Notes under the pieces: generated by a model
Seen by the model: the letters and a program-made list of their open reading frames with translations, nothing else
What the model was told of the DNA's origin: nothing
Databases searched by the model: none
Program-made: the position numbers and the translations under genes
Part shown: one piece after another, positions 15,633 to 25,600 of the stretch
Position numbering within the stretch: position 1 is the stretch's first letter
Layout: the number at the start of each line of letters is the position of its first letter
From: Gemmobacter sp964439015
GTDB taxonomy: Bacteria > Pseudomonadota > Alphaproteobacteria > Rhodobacterales > Rhodobacteraceae
DNA length: 64,000 bases
NCBI GenBank assembly: GCA_964439015.1
Contig: CAYTMV010000005.1
Span: 1 to 64,000, forward strand
Direction of reading: 5' to 3'

Positions 15633-18278
15633 TCAGGTCGCAAGACCCTTCAGTTCGTAGATCAGGTTCAGCGCCGCGATGGGTGAAAGCTCGTCGGGGC
15701 GCACCTCTTTCAGGCGTGCCTCCAGCGGTGACGGCACGGGTTTTGTTGTGCTTATCTGCGGCGCGGCCGCGCGAAACAGCGGCAGATCGTCGATCAATGC
15801 CTTGCTGGCGCCGCCACCCTCTCGATCGCCTTTCTCCAATGCCTCCAGCACAACTTTGGCCCGTTCGATAACTGCGGTCGGCAGGCCTGCCAGCCGGGCA
15901 ACCTGCACGCCATAGCTGCGATCCGCCGCACCTTTGCGCACCTCGTGCAGGAAGATCACTTCGCCTTCCCATTCCTTCACCGTAACCGTCGCATTCTCCA
16001 CACCAGCCAATTTGGCGGAGAGGGCGGTCATTTCATGGTAATGGGTGGCAAACAGTGCCCGGCAGCGGTTCACATCATGCAGATGCTCCAGTGTCGCCCA
16101 GGCGATGGACAGGCCGTCGTAAGTCGCGGTGCCGCGGCCGATCTCATCCAGGATCACCATTGCCCGAGAGTCAGCCTGATTCAGGATCGCTGCAGTCTCG
16201 ACCATTTCGACCATGAAGGTCGAGCGTCCCCGGGCAAGATCGTCAGAAGCACCCACACGGCTGAACAACTGGCTGACCAGCCCTATGCGGGCTGACTCTG
16301 CCGGCACAAAACTTCCCGCCTGCGCCAGCAGCGCCATCAAAGCGTTCTGGCGCAGAAAGGTGGACTTGCCGGCCATGTTTGGGCCTGTCAGCAACCAGAT
16401 TGCCGGGGTGCTGGCATCCGTTAGTGCGCAGTCATTGGCGACAAAAGGCCCGTTACCTTGTTTTCGCAGGGCGGCCTCGACCACGGGGTGGCGGCCACCT
16501 CGGATCTCAAAGGCGTGACTGTCGTCAACGACAGGCTCTGTCCAGCCTTCTGCCGCGGCCAGATCCGAAAGCGCGGCGTTGACGTCCAGTTCCGCCAAGG
16601 CACGCGCTGCGGCACCAATGCCCGCCGCTTCAGCCAGCACAGCGTCTCGAAGCGCCATATAGTGACGCTTTTCCAGCTCCAGCGCGTGATTGCCGGCATT
16701 CAGTATCCGGGTCTCGAGTTCAGAAAGTGGTAGCGTGGTAAACCGCACTTGATTGGCGGTTGTCTGGCGGTGGATGAACGTCTCGGACAGGGGTGAGGCC
16801 AGCATCCGTTCGGCATGGGCAGCGGTCGTCTCGATGAAGTAACCGAGAACATTATTATGTTTTATCTTGAGGCTCTGAATCCCGGTTCGTGCGACGTAGT
16901 CGGCCTGCATTCCAGCAATCACGCCGCGGCCCTCATCCCGCAACCGCCGCGTCTCGTCCAATTCGGGGTCAAAACCGGTTGAAATGAAGCCACCATCCCG
17001 CACAAGCAAAGGCGGCTCTAAGACAAGTGCCTGATCCAAAAGGGAAATAAGATCGTCCATACCCGTCAGGTCCGGGCGAACCGCTTGCAGCATGACAGGG
17101 AAATCGGGCGAGATCATTCTTGCAATCAATCGGGCCTGCTCCAGCCCGTTCCGCAGAGCAGCCAAGTCACGCGGGCCTCCGCGATCCAGGGCGAGGCGCG
17201 ACAGTGCCCGGTCCATGTCTGGCACACGGCGCAGCGCTTCTCGCATCTGGTGTCGCAAGGCGGGTTGGTCCAGCAGAAACCGCACGGCCGCATGGCGCGC
17301 GCGGATTACGGTCAGGTCGCGTGACGGTGAAGATAGTCGCCGCTCCAACAACCGCGCGCCGGGGGCGGTAACGCTGCGATCAACGACCGCCAGCAGCGAT
17401 CCATCGCGCCCGCCTCCCATCGCCGCTGTAATCTCGAGGTTACGGCGCGTCGCCGCGTCAATCTGCATCGCGCCGCCCATCGCTTCGCGCAGCGGCGGAC
17501 GCAGTAACGGCAGTTTTCCGCGTTGCGTCAGGTCGAGATAGTCCAAAAGCCCGCCCATGGCGGCAACTTCGGCTTTTGAAAAGCTGCCGAAAGCGTCGAG
17601 AGACCCGACATTGAACAGCGCACAAAGTCGTTTTTCCGAACCGGCACTGTCAAAACTGGCGCGCGCCAAGGGCGTAAGGGCTGTGCCGAAATCCTGGACG
17701 ACGGCAGCGAGATCAGCTTCACGCGCCTCGGAAACCAGTAGCTCACGCGGGGCCAGCCGCGCCAGTTCGGGCGACAGCTTGGACAGAGGGCAGGGCATTA
17801 CCCGCAACTCACCCGTTGAAATATCTGCCCAAGCCAGCGCGGCGTCATCACGCACCTCCGCCCATGCAGCCAGAAAGTTGTGGCGCCTTGCTTCCAGCAG
17901 CGTGTCTTCGGTAAGTGTGCCTGGCGTGACCAGCCGAACGACATCGCGCCGCACCACGGATTTCGAGCCACGCTTGCGGGCCTCTGCCGGGTCTTCCATC
18001 TGCTCTGCAATCGCGACGCGAAAGCCTTTGCGGATGAGCGTCAGCAGGTAGCCTTCTGCCGCGTGGACCGGCACACCGCACATCGGGATCGGTTCACCCA
18101 GATGAAAGCCGCGCTTGGTCAGGGCAATGTCGAGCGCCTCGGCCGCGGAAACGGCGTCATCGAAGAACATCTCGTAAAAGTCGCCCATCCGATAGAACAG
18201 CAGCGCAGCTGGGTGCTGCGCCTTGATCTCCAGATACTGCGCCATCATCGGTGTGACGCTGTCTTCGGTAGCCTTCAA
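15633..18278 (-). CDS. mutS: DNA mismatch repair protein MutS
   Basis: MutS recognises mismatches and recruits MutL. The mismatch-reading motif GDFYEMFF gives Phe34 and Glu36, close to the E. coli positions. The ATPase core has GPNMAGKSTFLRQ (around residue 630) and DEIGRGTATYDGLSIAWA. The start is a choice. No ATG precedes VTPMMAQYL, but a TTG at 18278 has GAAGAGG 5 bases upstream and gives 881 residues. A further TTG at 18311 has no ribosome site. It converges with grpE with no space for a terminator. Confidence 0.94.
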   Translation of the reverse strand: MKATEDSVTPMMAQYLEIKAQHPAALLFYRMGDFYEMFFDDAVSAAEALDIALTKRGFHLGEPIPMCGVPVHAAEGYLLTLIRKGFRVAIAEQMEDPAEARKRGSKSVVRRDVVRLVTPGTLTEDTLLEARRHNFLAAWAEVRDDAALAWADISTGELRVMPCPLSKLSPELARLAPRELLVSEAREADLAAVVQDFGTALTPLARASFDSAGSEKRLCALFNVGSLDAFGSFSKAEVAAMGGLLDYLDLTQRGKLPLLRPPLREAMGGAMQIDAATRRNLEITAAMGGGRDGSLLAVVDRSVTAPGARLLERRLSSPSRDLTVIRARHAAVRFLLDQPALRHQMREALRRVPDMDRALSRLALDRGGPRDLAALRNGLEQARLIARMISPDFPVMLQAVRPDLTGMDDLISLLDQALVLEPPLLVRDGGFISTGFDPELDETRRLRDEGRGVIAGMQADYVARTGIQSLKIKHNNVLGYFIETTAAHAERMLASPLSETFIHRQTTANQVRFTTLPLSELETRILNAGNHALELEKRHYMALRDAVLAEAAGIGAAARALAELDVNAALSDLAAAEGWTEPVVDDSHAFEIRGGRHPVVEAALRKQGNGPFVANDCALTDASTPAIWLLTGPNMAGKSTFLRQNALMALLAQAGSFVPAESARIGLVSQLFSRVGASDDLARGRSTFMVEMVETAAILNQADSRAMVILDEIGRGTATYDGLSIAWATLEHLHDVNRCRALFATHYHEMTALSAKLAGVENATVTVKEWEGEVIFLHEVRKGAADRSYGVQVARLAGLPTAVIERAKVVLEALEKGDREGGGASKALIDDLPLFRAAAPQISTTKPVPSPLEARLKEVRPDELSPIAALNLIYELKGLAT

Positions 18279-18465
18279 GGTCGCCTCTTCCCAACTGAGT
18301 TGCCAAGACAATTAAGGGATTTCGACCCCGTTGCAAGGCGAGGTCAATCCTGGGGGCAGCGAGGAAAATCGTCTTACGGCCATCTTTCCCATGGCAAATG
18401 GCACATGAAAGTTCTAAGTCGTCTAAATAACGGACAATCTCGCACTTTTCGAAAAGATACGATCC

Positions 18466-20721
18466 ATGACGCGCACGAAAATTACGCAGGAAGAGGCGCT
18501 GGCCTATCATATGGAGCCACGCCCCGGCAAATATGACGTTGTCGCTTCGACTCCGATGGCGACCCAGCGCGATCTGAGCCTGGCCTACAGTCCCGGAGTC
18601 GCGGTCCCGGTGCAGGCAATCGCCGATGCACCGGAGACGGCTTACGATTACACCGTCAAGGGCAACATGGTTGCGGTGATTTCGAACGGCACGGCGATCC
18701 TGGGGATGGGCAATCTCGGCGCGCTTGCCTCCAAGCCGGTCATGGAAGGCAAGGCGGTGCTGTTCAAGCGTTTTGCCGATGTCAACGCCATCGACATCGA
18801 ACTGGACACTGAGGATGCCGATGAGATCATCAATGCTGTCCGCTTGATGGGGCCGACCTTCGGCGGGATCAATCTTGAGGATATCAAGGCGCCGGAGTGT
18901 TTCATCATCGAAAGCCGCCTGAAAGAGTTGATGGACATTCCGGTCTTTCATGATGATCAGCATGGCACGGCGGTGATCTGCGCGGCTGGTCTGATAAACG
19001 CCCTCGAGTTGAGCGGGAAGAAGATCGAGAATTGCCGCATTGTTCTGAATGGCGCCGGTGCAGCCGGCATTGCCTGCCTCGAATTGATCAAGACCATGGG
19101 GGCGCGGCATGAGAACTGCATCATGTGCGATACCAAGGGTGTGATCTATCAGGGCCGCACTGATGGGATGAACCAGTGGAAGTCCGCGCATGCGGTGAAT
19201 ACCGATCTGCGCACCCTGGAAGAGGCGATGGTAGGCGCGGATGTGTTTCTCGGCGTGTCTGCCAAGGGGGCTGTGACGCCCGAAATGGTCGCCTCGATGG
19301 CGGATAATCCGGTGATCTTCGCCATGGCGAACCCCGATCCGGAGATCACCCCCGAGGAGGCCCATGCCGTGCGCGCGGATGCGATCGTAGCAACGGGACG
19401 TTCTGATTACCCAAATCAGGTCAACAATGTGCTGGGTTTCCCCTATCTGTTCCGGGGTGCGCTGGACATCCATGCCCGGGCGATCAACGACGAAATGAAG
19501 CTTGCTTGTGCAAGGGCGCTGGCAAAGCTGGCACGTGAGGATGTGCCGGACGAAGTGGCGATGGCCTATGGCCGCAAGCTGTCTTTCGGCCGGGATTATA
19601 TCATTCCCACGCCCTTCGATCCGCGGCTGATCCATGTCATTCCGCCGGCTGTGGCCAAGGCAGGTATGGATACCGGTGTGGCGCGGCGGCCGATCATTGA
19701 TCTGAAGGGGTATGAAGCCAGCCTCAAGGCGCGGATGGACCCGACGGCCTCAATCCTGCAAGGTGTCCACGCCCGCGCTCGTCAGGCGCAGGCCCGGATG
19801 ATTTTTGCCGAGGGTGACGATCCCCGCGTCTTGCGGGCCGCGGTCGCCTATCAACGCGCCGGGTCGGGTCGTGCCCTGGTGGTTGGCCTGGAAGCAGATG
19901 TGCGTGAAAAGCTGGAATCCGCCGGATTGCAGGATGCCGTGCGCGAGTTGGAGGTCGTCAACTCGGGCAATTCGCGGCACATGGAAATTTATCACGATTT
20001 CCTCTATCGCCGCCTGCAACGTCAGGGCTTTGACGATCACGACATCCGCAAGCTGGCGATGCGGGATCGTCACGTCTTCGCCTCGCTTATGTTGGCGCAT
20101 GGGCACGGAGATGGCCTGGTGACGGGGGCTACGCGCAAATCGGCGCATGTTCTCAGCCTGATCAACCATGTCTTCGACGCCAATGCAAAGGCAGGTGCTG
20201 TGGGCGTAACGGCACTGTTGCACAAGGGGCGGATAGTGCTGATTGCCGACACGCTTGTGCATGAATGGCCAGAGTCGCAAGACCTTGCAAATATCGCCGT
20301 GCGAGCCGCCGGTGTTGCCCGCAGTCTGGGTCTTGAGCCACGCGTGGCCTTTGTCAGCTTTTCGACCTTCGGCTACCCGGTGTCGGAGCGGGCGATCAAG
20401 ATGCACGAGGCGCCGCGCGCATTGGACGCGATGCAGGTTGACTTCGAGTATGATGGCGAGATGACGGTGGATGTCGCGCTTAATCCTCAGGCGCTGGCTC
20501 ATTACCCCTTCTGCCGCCTGAGTGGCCCAGCGAATATTCTGGTCGTGCCGGCACGCCACTCTGCCTCGATCTCGGTCAAGTTGATGCAGGAGATGGCCGG
20601 TGCAACGGTGATCGGACCGATCCTGACCGGGGTGCCAAAGCCGATCCAGATCTGCTCGACGAACTCGACCGTGAATGACATCCTGAACATGGCTGTCATG
20701 GCGGCCTGCAAGATTGGCTGA
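18466..20721 (+). CDS. maeB: NADP-type malic enzyme with phosphotransacetylase-like domain
   Basis: The enzyme oxidatively decarboxylates malate to pyruvate. Residues 1 to about 425 are the malic-enzyme part, with SPGVAVP, VKGNMVAVISNGTAILG, FHDDQHGTA and the nucleotide loop LNGAGAAG. The remainder (to 751) resembles phosphate acetyltransferase (TGATRKSAHVL, FVSFSTFGYPVSERAIKMHEA in two parts, TVNDI). In studied MaeB proteins this domain is regulatory, binding acetyl-CoA. The 187-bp gap upstream is shared with divergent mutS. A ribokinase-like gene follows after 12 bp. Confidence 0.94.
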   Translation: MTRTKITQEEALAYHMEPRPGKYDVVASTPMATQRDLSLAYSPGVAVPVQAIADAPETAYDYTVKGNMVAVISNGTAILGMGNLGALASKPVMEGKAVLFKRFADVNAIDIELDTEDADEIINAVRLMGPTFGGINLEDIKAPECFIIESRLKELMDIPVFHDDQHGTAVICAAGLINALELSGKKIENCRIVLNGAGAAGIACLELIKTMGARHENCIMCDTKGVIYQGRTDGMNQWKSAHAVNTDLRTLEEAMVGADVFLGVSAKGAVTPEMVASMADNPVIFAMANPDPEITPEEAHAVRADAIVATGRSDYPNQVNNVLGFPYLFRGALDIHARAINDEMKLACARALAKLAREDVPDEVAMAYGRKLSFGRDYIIPTPFDPRLIHVIPPAVAKAGMDTGVARRPIIDLKGYEASLKARMDPTASILQGVHARARQAQARMIFAEGDDPRVLRAAVAYQRAGSGRALVVGLEADVREKLESAGLQDAVRELEVVNSGNSRHMEIYHDFLYRRLQRQGFDDHDIRKLAMRDRHVFASLMLAHGHGDGLVTGATRKSAHVLSLINHVFDANAKAGAVGVTALLHKGRIVLIADTLVHEWPESQDLANIAVRAAGVARSLGLEPRVAFVSFSTFGYPVSERAIKMHEAPRALDAMQVDFEYDGEMTVDVALNPQALAHYPFCRLSGPANILVVPARHSASISVKLMQEMAGATVIGPILTGVPKPIQICSTNSTVNDILNMAVMAACKIG

Positions 20722-20733
20722 AAAAGGTGCGGC

Positions 20734-21597
20734 ATGGCGGTGTATAATCTCGGCTCGATCAACCTCGATCATGTCTATCGCGTGCCGCATCTGCCTCAGC
20801 CGGGGGAAACGCTGTCGGCGGTTGACTATACGGTAGGGCTGGGTGGCAAGGGCGCCAACCAGTCGGTTGCGGCGGCAAAGGCGGGGGCGGTCATTCGCCA
20901 CATCGGCTGTGTGGGGCGGGAAGGGACTTGGGCCCTGGGTCGTTTGCGGGACTATGGCGTGGATGTTTCACGTGTAACAATCGGCGAACAGCCAACCGGC
21001 CATGCCATCATCAATGTTGACCCTGACGGTGAAAACGCAATCGTCATTTTTCCAGGCGCCAATCACGGGATTGATGCCGCTGCAATGATCGAAGCCTTGG
21101 CCGATGGCGTTAGTGGCGATACGTTGATGATCCAGAACGAGACGTCTCTAAGGGTCGAAGCTGCAAGGATTGCGCAGCAAAAACGCATGTTTGTTGTCTA
21201 CTCGGCCGCGCCCTTTGACGCGGAAGCGGTGCGGGCAATCCTGCCACATGTTTCTCTTCTTGTGGTCAACGAAGGTGAGGCAGCGCAACTGCAAGCCGCC
21301 CTCGGAAGTCGGCCTGAGGTGGATATGGTGATAACCCGCGGTAGCAAGGGGGCCGAATGGATTTCCGTAGGGGCAGAACCTGTCTTTCAACCCGCCTTCC
21401 GCGTGACGCCAGTCGATACGACCGGTGCGGGCGACACCTTCATCGGAACGCTTGTGGCGGGTATTGATCTTGGACTGTCACGGGCTGAGGCGATGCGCCG
21501 CGCCGCTGCCGCGGCGGCGATCCAAGTAACGCGGCCAAGTGCAGCACAGGCGATCCCGACCGCGGACGAGGTGAATGCGTTTCTCGCCGCTCAGTGA
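20734..21597 (+). CDS. rbsK: Ribokinase-like PfkB-family sugar kinase
   Basis: This is a PfkB-family kinase of 287 residues, most like ribokinase. It opens with NLGSINLDHVYRV, carries GLGGKGANQSVAAAKAGA (the sugar-binding di-Gly motif) and ends with the ATP/anion-hole motif DTTGAGDTFIGTL, which contains the catalytic Asp. The true sugar is not shown by context, since no ribose transporter is nearby. It follows maeB by 12 bp. Its last 7 bp overlap msrA on the other strand. A parS variant lies inside it. Confidence 0.82.
   Translation: MAVYNLGSINLDHVYRVPHLPQPGETLSAVDYTVGLGGKGANQSVAAAKAGAVIRHIGCVGREGTWALGRLRDYGVDVSRVTIGEQPTGHAIINVDPDGENAIVIFPGANHGIDAAAMIEALADGVSGDTLMIQNETSLRVEAARIAQQKRMFVVYSAAPFDAEAVRAILPHVSLLVVNEGEAAQLQAALGSRPEVDMVITRGSKGAEWISVGAEPVFQPAFRVTPVDTTGAGDTFIGTLVAGIDLGLSRAEAMRRAAAAAAIQVTRPSAAQAIPTADEVNAFLAAQ
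20964..20979. promoter_or_regulatory. parS: Probable parS site 3 (one-base variant)
   Basis: TGTTTCACGTGTAACA differs from sites 1 and 2 at one base. Its reverse complement, TGTTACACGTGAAACA, fits the known degenerate consensus TGTTNCACGTGAAACA. It lies in frame within the ribokinase-like gene, where it encodes Val-Ser-Arg-Val-Thr, about 17 kb from the origin candidate. Confidence 0.75.
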
Positions 21598-22217
21598 GAC
21601 TTTGCAAAAGGCGCGTCCGCGCCCCAAACAGCCTTCACGCGCTGGTCTCGTCCGCAGCCTTTACGGTAATATTCATAGGCATCTGCCTGCCGCTTTGGCC
21701 CGCCACGGGTAAGGATCAGGTTTTCGCCTTTGTAATAATCTTGATGGTATTCCTCGGCGGGCCAAAATTTGTCCATCGGTAAGACCGGTGTTACTACGTC
21801 CTGACCAAGATTCTGTTCCGCCTCACCGATGGCGGCCTCTGCCTGCTTTCGTTCTTCCGCATCAGACACGAAAATCGCCGTCCGATAGGGGCTGCCACGA
21901 TCGCAAAACTGACCAGAGTCATCCAGCGGGTCGATCGAGCGCAGGAACAGACGCATGATTTCGGCATAGGAAACCTGCGCAGGGTCATAACGGATTTCCA
22001 CTGCCTCGAAATGGCCGGTCGATCCGCCGGCCACCTGCTTGTATGTCGGGTTCTGGACCATGCCGCCGCTGTAACCTGAAATCACCTCCTGCACGCCCTT
22101 TACCGATTCGAAATCAGCCTCCACACACCAGAAGCAACCACCCGCAACATAGGCGCTGCGGATTTCGGCCTGCACGGGAAGGGCCGACACCAAAAAAATC
22201 AAAGCAGCTGTTTTCAT
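21591..22217 (-). CDS. msrA: Secreted peptide methionine sulfoxide reductase MsrA
   Basis: MsrA reduces the S-epimer of methionine sulfoxide in proteins. The 208-residue protein starts with a likely signal peptide (about 1-17, MKTAALIFLVSALPVQA), so it should act in the periplasm. The catalytic motif GGCFWC has its nucleophile at C28. Other family marks are SGYSGG, NPTYKQVAGGSTGH and EYHQDYY. A late Cys in KGCGRD could serve as resolving residue. The convergent kinase gene overlaps its 3' end by 7 bp. Confidence 0.92.
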   Translation of the reverse strand: MKTAALIFLVSALPVQAEIRSAYVAGGCFWCVEADFESVKGVQEVISGYSGGMVQNPTYKQVAGGSTGHFEAVEIRYDPAQVSYAEIMRLFLRSIDPLDDSGQFCDRGSPYRTAIFVSDAEERKQAEAAIGEAEQNLGQDVVTPVLPMDKFWPAEEYHQDYYKGENLILTRGGPKRQADAYEYYRKGCGRDQRVKAVWGADAPFAKSH

Positions 22218-22264
22218 CGTGCCCTCCGCATCTTCAATCTGTCTCCGACATGGCAGAGGTCAAT

Positions 22265-25200
22265 TCACCTCGGCGTGACAGTTCCGATCTGATCGCCGCA
22301 GTCCATCAAGCGGCCAGTTCTCGTCCACAAGATCGCTGCGCGCACCGGGCGGCCCGGATTCACCTGCGATACGGATTGCAGATAGGCTTGCATCTGCCTT
22401 TGAATACCCTCCGGAATCTCGGCAGCACTGTCTGGAACGATGAGATTGGATTTGTAGTCGATGACCAGCAGGCCGTCGGGCGTAAAGACCAGCCGGTCAA
22501 TGCTGCCCAAGACCCGTTGCCCGCCAAGATCGGCGGTAACAACCACTTCAGTCAGGGCAGGCAGAGAGAACAGGTCGGCATTCGCCTCAATGACGCGAAG
22601 CGCCTCCGCAGTCAGGTCAGCGGCCCATGTCACGCCGGCAAGCAGCCGGGCAGCCAGGGGTTCCCGCGCCTCTGGTTCTACGTCGGGAAGATGCTGCAAA
22701 AGAAGATGCAGGGCCGTGCCGCGGGCGAGGGCATCGGGATTGCCGGCCTCGCCGGGCATGGTCTTTGCACCGCCCATATCTGACGGGCTGATTGACCGGG
22801 CCTGACGCTGGACAGCAGGTGCCGGTCGGGTCATCCAGTCCGGTTGCGCAATGTCCTCTACCGTTTCAACATCTGGCTTCTGCTCGGCCGTGGGCCACTC
22901 CCCGAAAACCACCTGCAAGCTGCCGGCCGGTCCAGCATCAGCCCCCAATTTCTTTACCCCGGCCTCGACCAGATCATACCATGCAGGCAGCGTCTCGCTG
23001 TCCTTGCCGTCGCCTTTCTTCGGCGGTTTGCGTGAAGCAAGGTTTCCTGCCGCCCCAACCATTAGCCAGCACTGCGCCCGCGTCAGCGCCACGTAGAGCA
23101 ACCGCATCGACTCGGCGCGCGCCAGCCGCTTGCGTTTGGCAATCACCTCTGCCAGCGGCGGCGGGGCGTCTGACGTGCCGTTCCAGACCGGCGTGCCACA
23201 TGCCATACGCAGGATCGGATCGCGGTCATTGGGACGAAGATCGGCGGTATCGGGAAGGATCACGATCGGCGCTTCCAACCCTTTCGCGCCATGCACCGTC
23301 ATCACCCGGATGCGCTTGCCTGCACCTTCGGCCTGTCGCTTGACCTCCACCTCTTCGCTCTGCAACCAGGTCAGAAACCCGGTCAGGCTCGGCACATCGG
23401 TCTGTTCATAGGCCAGTGCCTGCGACAGAAGTTCATCAATCCCATCCTCAGCTTCATCTCCCAGCCTGGCCAGCAGTTTGCGGCGGCCGCCATGCCTCGT
23501 CAGCAGACGTTCCAGAACCTCATAGGGGCGTAGAAAATCGGCCTGATCCAGCAGATCCTGCAGGATCGCGCGCGTCTCCTCAGCCTCAGGCGCATCACGC
23601 AGCGCCGCCCAGAGATAGCCCGGCCGCGGCTGCGCCAGCCGGTAAAGCTGCCCCTCGCTCCAGCCAAACAGGGGCGAGCGCAGCAAGGCCGCCAGCGACA
23701 GATCATCCTCGGGCAAGACCAGAAACGCCAAAGCGGCCGTCAGGTCGCGCACAGCAATCTCGCCGCCCAGTTTCAGGCGGTCGGCCCCCGCAATCGGCAG
23801 GCCTGCGGCCTTGCAGGCGCGGATCACCTCGGCAAAAATGTCATTGCGCCGCCGGACCAGGATCAGAAAATCCCCAGCATGCACCGGCCGCGGCCCTTCG
23901 CGCGAAGGGATCGCCACCCCCGATTCAAGCACTTCGGCAATCCGCGCCGCCACCTGCTTGCCAATCCGGGCGGCGTGATGCTCTTCGGTCACCATGTCGA
24001 CCGGATCAAACCATTCGCCGTCCTCGGGCTTTTCGGTGGCGGTGATCGGCGGCCACACTTCGATCCGGCCGGGCATGGCGTCCTGAAAGGCGATATGCCG
24101 CGACATTTGCCCCAGATCGCTGTCCCCCAGATCGGCAAAAACCAGATCGACCAGCCGCAGGACCGCCGGTGACGAACGGAATGAATATTCCAGTTCCAGC
24201 TGCGTCAGGCCCGGACCGGGCGGGGCCAGCCGCTCCATGAACAGCTGCCGCATCGCGCCAAAAGCCGCCACATCGGCCCCTTGGAACGAATAAATCGACT
24301 GTTTGGGGTCGCCGACCACAAACACAGTGCGCTCGGCTTCGCCGCGGGCACCTTCACCCGCCGTCAGTTCCTGTGCCAGCAACTCGATCACCCGCCACTG
24401 GTCGGGCGAGGTATCCTGAGCCTCATCGACAAGAATGTGGTCAATACCACCATCCAGTCGATACAGCACCCATTGCGCCACATCCGGATCGGTCAGCAGG
24501 GCCTTGGCGTGGGCAATCAGATCGTCGAAGTCCAGTGCGCCGCGCAGGGTCTTTGCCTCGGCATAAAGCGGCAGGAAAGCCGCTGCAAAGTCGTGCAATA
24601 CCCGCGCCCTTTCAGCCGCGCGCAGGGCCAGCCGCAATGGCCGGGCGGCCTCGACCCGCAGGCCCAGTGCGTCCAGCCGATCCTGCAGATGGATCAGCCT
24701 GGGCTGCGTGGCCTGCGTGGCAATGGCCGCCCCTTTAGCGGTGTAAGACCGGCCCTCGATCTTGGATTCCCCATAAAGCAACGCGGCTTCCAACATCGGC
24801 AGCGTGGCGAGGCCCTGGTCCGCCGCGGCAGCTTTTGCCATCTTCTCTGCCGCCTTCTGGTCATTGGCAGATCCACCCGCCAGGATTTGCGCGGCCTCTG
24901 ACAGCAGTTCTGCCTCATCTCCCAGAAAAACCTGGGCCAACAGCGAGTCCGTAGTGGTGCCTTCGGGAAGGCCTAGGCTGGCGGGATCGAAAGGATGGGC
25001 AAAGCCTGCGGCATTGCGTGCGACATCCGCGGCCAACCCAGAAAGATCTTCGCCGGTAAAGACCCGCGCCAGATCTGCCACTGCCTGCGGGGCGACGCTG
25101 TCCGCCATCCGGTCCAGCAATTCGTCGCGGATCAGACGACCCGCCCGGTCGTCCAGTTCCGTGAACTGCGGCGAAACCCCCGCCTCCAGCGGAAAACGAC

Positions 25201-25600
25201 GCAGAAGGGTGGCGCAGAATGAGTGGATGGTCTGGATCCGCAGCCCGCCCGGCGTCTCGATAGCCCGGGCGAACAGCCGCCGCGCCTCGGCCAGCAGTGC
25301 ATCGTCCAGCGCGCTGTCCACCCCAAGCTTGCCCAATTCGTCGCTAAGGTTTTCATCGGGCTTCATGGCCCAGGCACCAAGTCGCTCGAACAGCCGGTTC
25401 TGCATCTCGGTCGCGGCGGCTTTGGTATATGTCAGGCAGAGGATGCGCTGTGGCGCTACGCCTTGCAGCAGCAGTCGCGCCACGCGATCGATCAACACCC
25501 GGGTCTTGCCCGACCCGGCATTGGCCGAAAGCCAGGTTGAAGCTGCAGGATCTGCCGCCTGAATCTGTCTTTCGGAGGCGGGGTCTCGACGCGCCGTCAT
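22265..25600 (-). CDS. addA: Double-strand break repair helicase-nuclease AddA
   Basis: AddA is the UvrD-type helicase plus nuclease subunit of AddAB, which resects broken DNA for RecA. The chosen ATG overlaps the addB stop by 4 bp and gives 1111 residues. Walker A is NAGSGKT (27-33). DFDDLI, VDEAQDTSPDQW and GDPKQSIYSFQGA follow in order. The VMTVHGAKGLEAPIV motif is further on. The C-terminal RecB-like nuclease motif is LLVIDYKSN. It ends the tsaE-amgK-murU-addB-addA series. Confidence 0.95.
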   Translation of the reverse strand: MTARRDPASERQIQAADPAASTWLSANAGSGKTRVLIDRVARLLLQGVAPQRILCLTYTKAAATEMQNRLFERLGAWAMKPDENLSDELGKLGVDSALDDALLAEARRLFARAIETPGGLRIQTIHSFCATLLRRFPLEAGVSPQFTELDDRAGRLIRDELLDRMADSVAPQAVADLARVFTGEDLSGLAADVARNAAGFAHPFDPASLGLPEGTTTDSLLAQVFLGDEAELLSEAAQILAGGSANDQKAAEKMAKAAAADQGLATLPMLEAALLYGESKIEGRSYTAKGAAIATQATQPRLIHLQDRLDALGLRVEAARPLRLALRAAERARVLHDFAAAFLPLYAEAKTLRGALDFDDLIAHAKALLTDPDVAQWVLYRLDGGIDHILVDEAQDTSPDQWRVIELLAQELTAGEGARGEAERTVFVVGDPKQSIYSFQGADVAAFGAMRQLFMERLAPPGPGLTQLELEYSFRSSPAVLRLVDLVFADLGDSDLGQMSRHIAFQDAMPGRIEVWPPITATEKPEDGEWFDPVDMVTEEHHAARIGKQVAARIAEVLESGVAIPSREGPRPVHAGDFLILVRRRNDIFAEVIRACKAAGLPIAGADRLKLGGEIAVRDLTAALAFLVLPEDDLSLAALLRSPLFGWSEGQLYRLAQPRPGYLWAALRDAPEAEETRAILQDLLDQADFLRPYEVLERLLTRHGGRRKLLARLGDEAEDGIDELLSQALAYEQTDVPSLTGFLTWLQSEEVEVKRQAEGAGKRIRVMTVHGAKGLEAPIVILPDTADLRPNDRDPILRMACGTPVWNGTSDAPPPLAEVIAKRKRLARAESMRLLYVALTRAQCWLMVGAAGNLASRKPPKKGDGKDSETLPAWYDLVEAGVKKLGADAGPAGSLQVVFGEWPTAEQKPDVETVEDIAQPDWMTRPAPAVQRQARSISPSDMGGAKTMPGEAGNPDALARGTALHLLLQHLPDVEPEAREPLAARLLAGVTWAADLTAEALRVIEANADLFSLPALTEVVVTADLGGQRVLGSIDRLVFTPDGLLVIDYKSNLIVPDSAAEIPEGIQRQMQAYLQSVSQVNPGRPVRAAILWTRTGRLMDCGDQIGTVTPR

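Noticed and set aside
18157..19635. A 492-codon frame opposite mutS and maeB
   Set aside because: It is antisense to two well-conserved genes. In high-GC DNA such long shadow frames are common, and its protein shows no domain.
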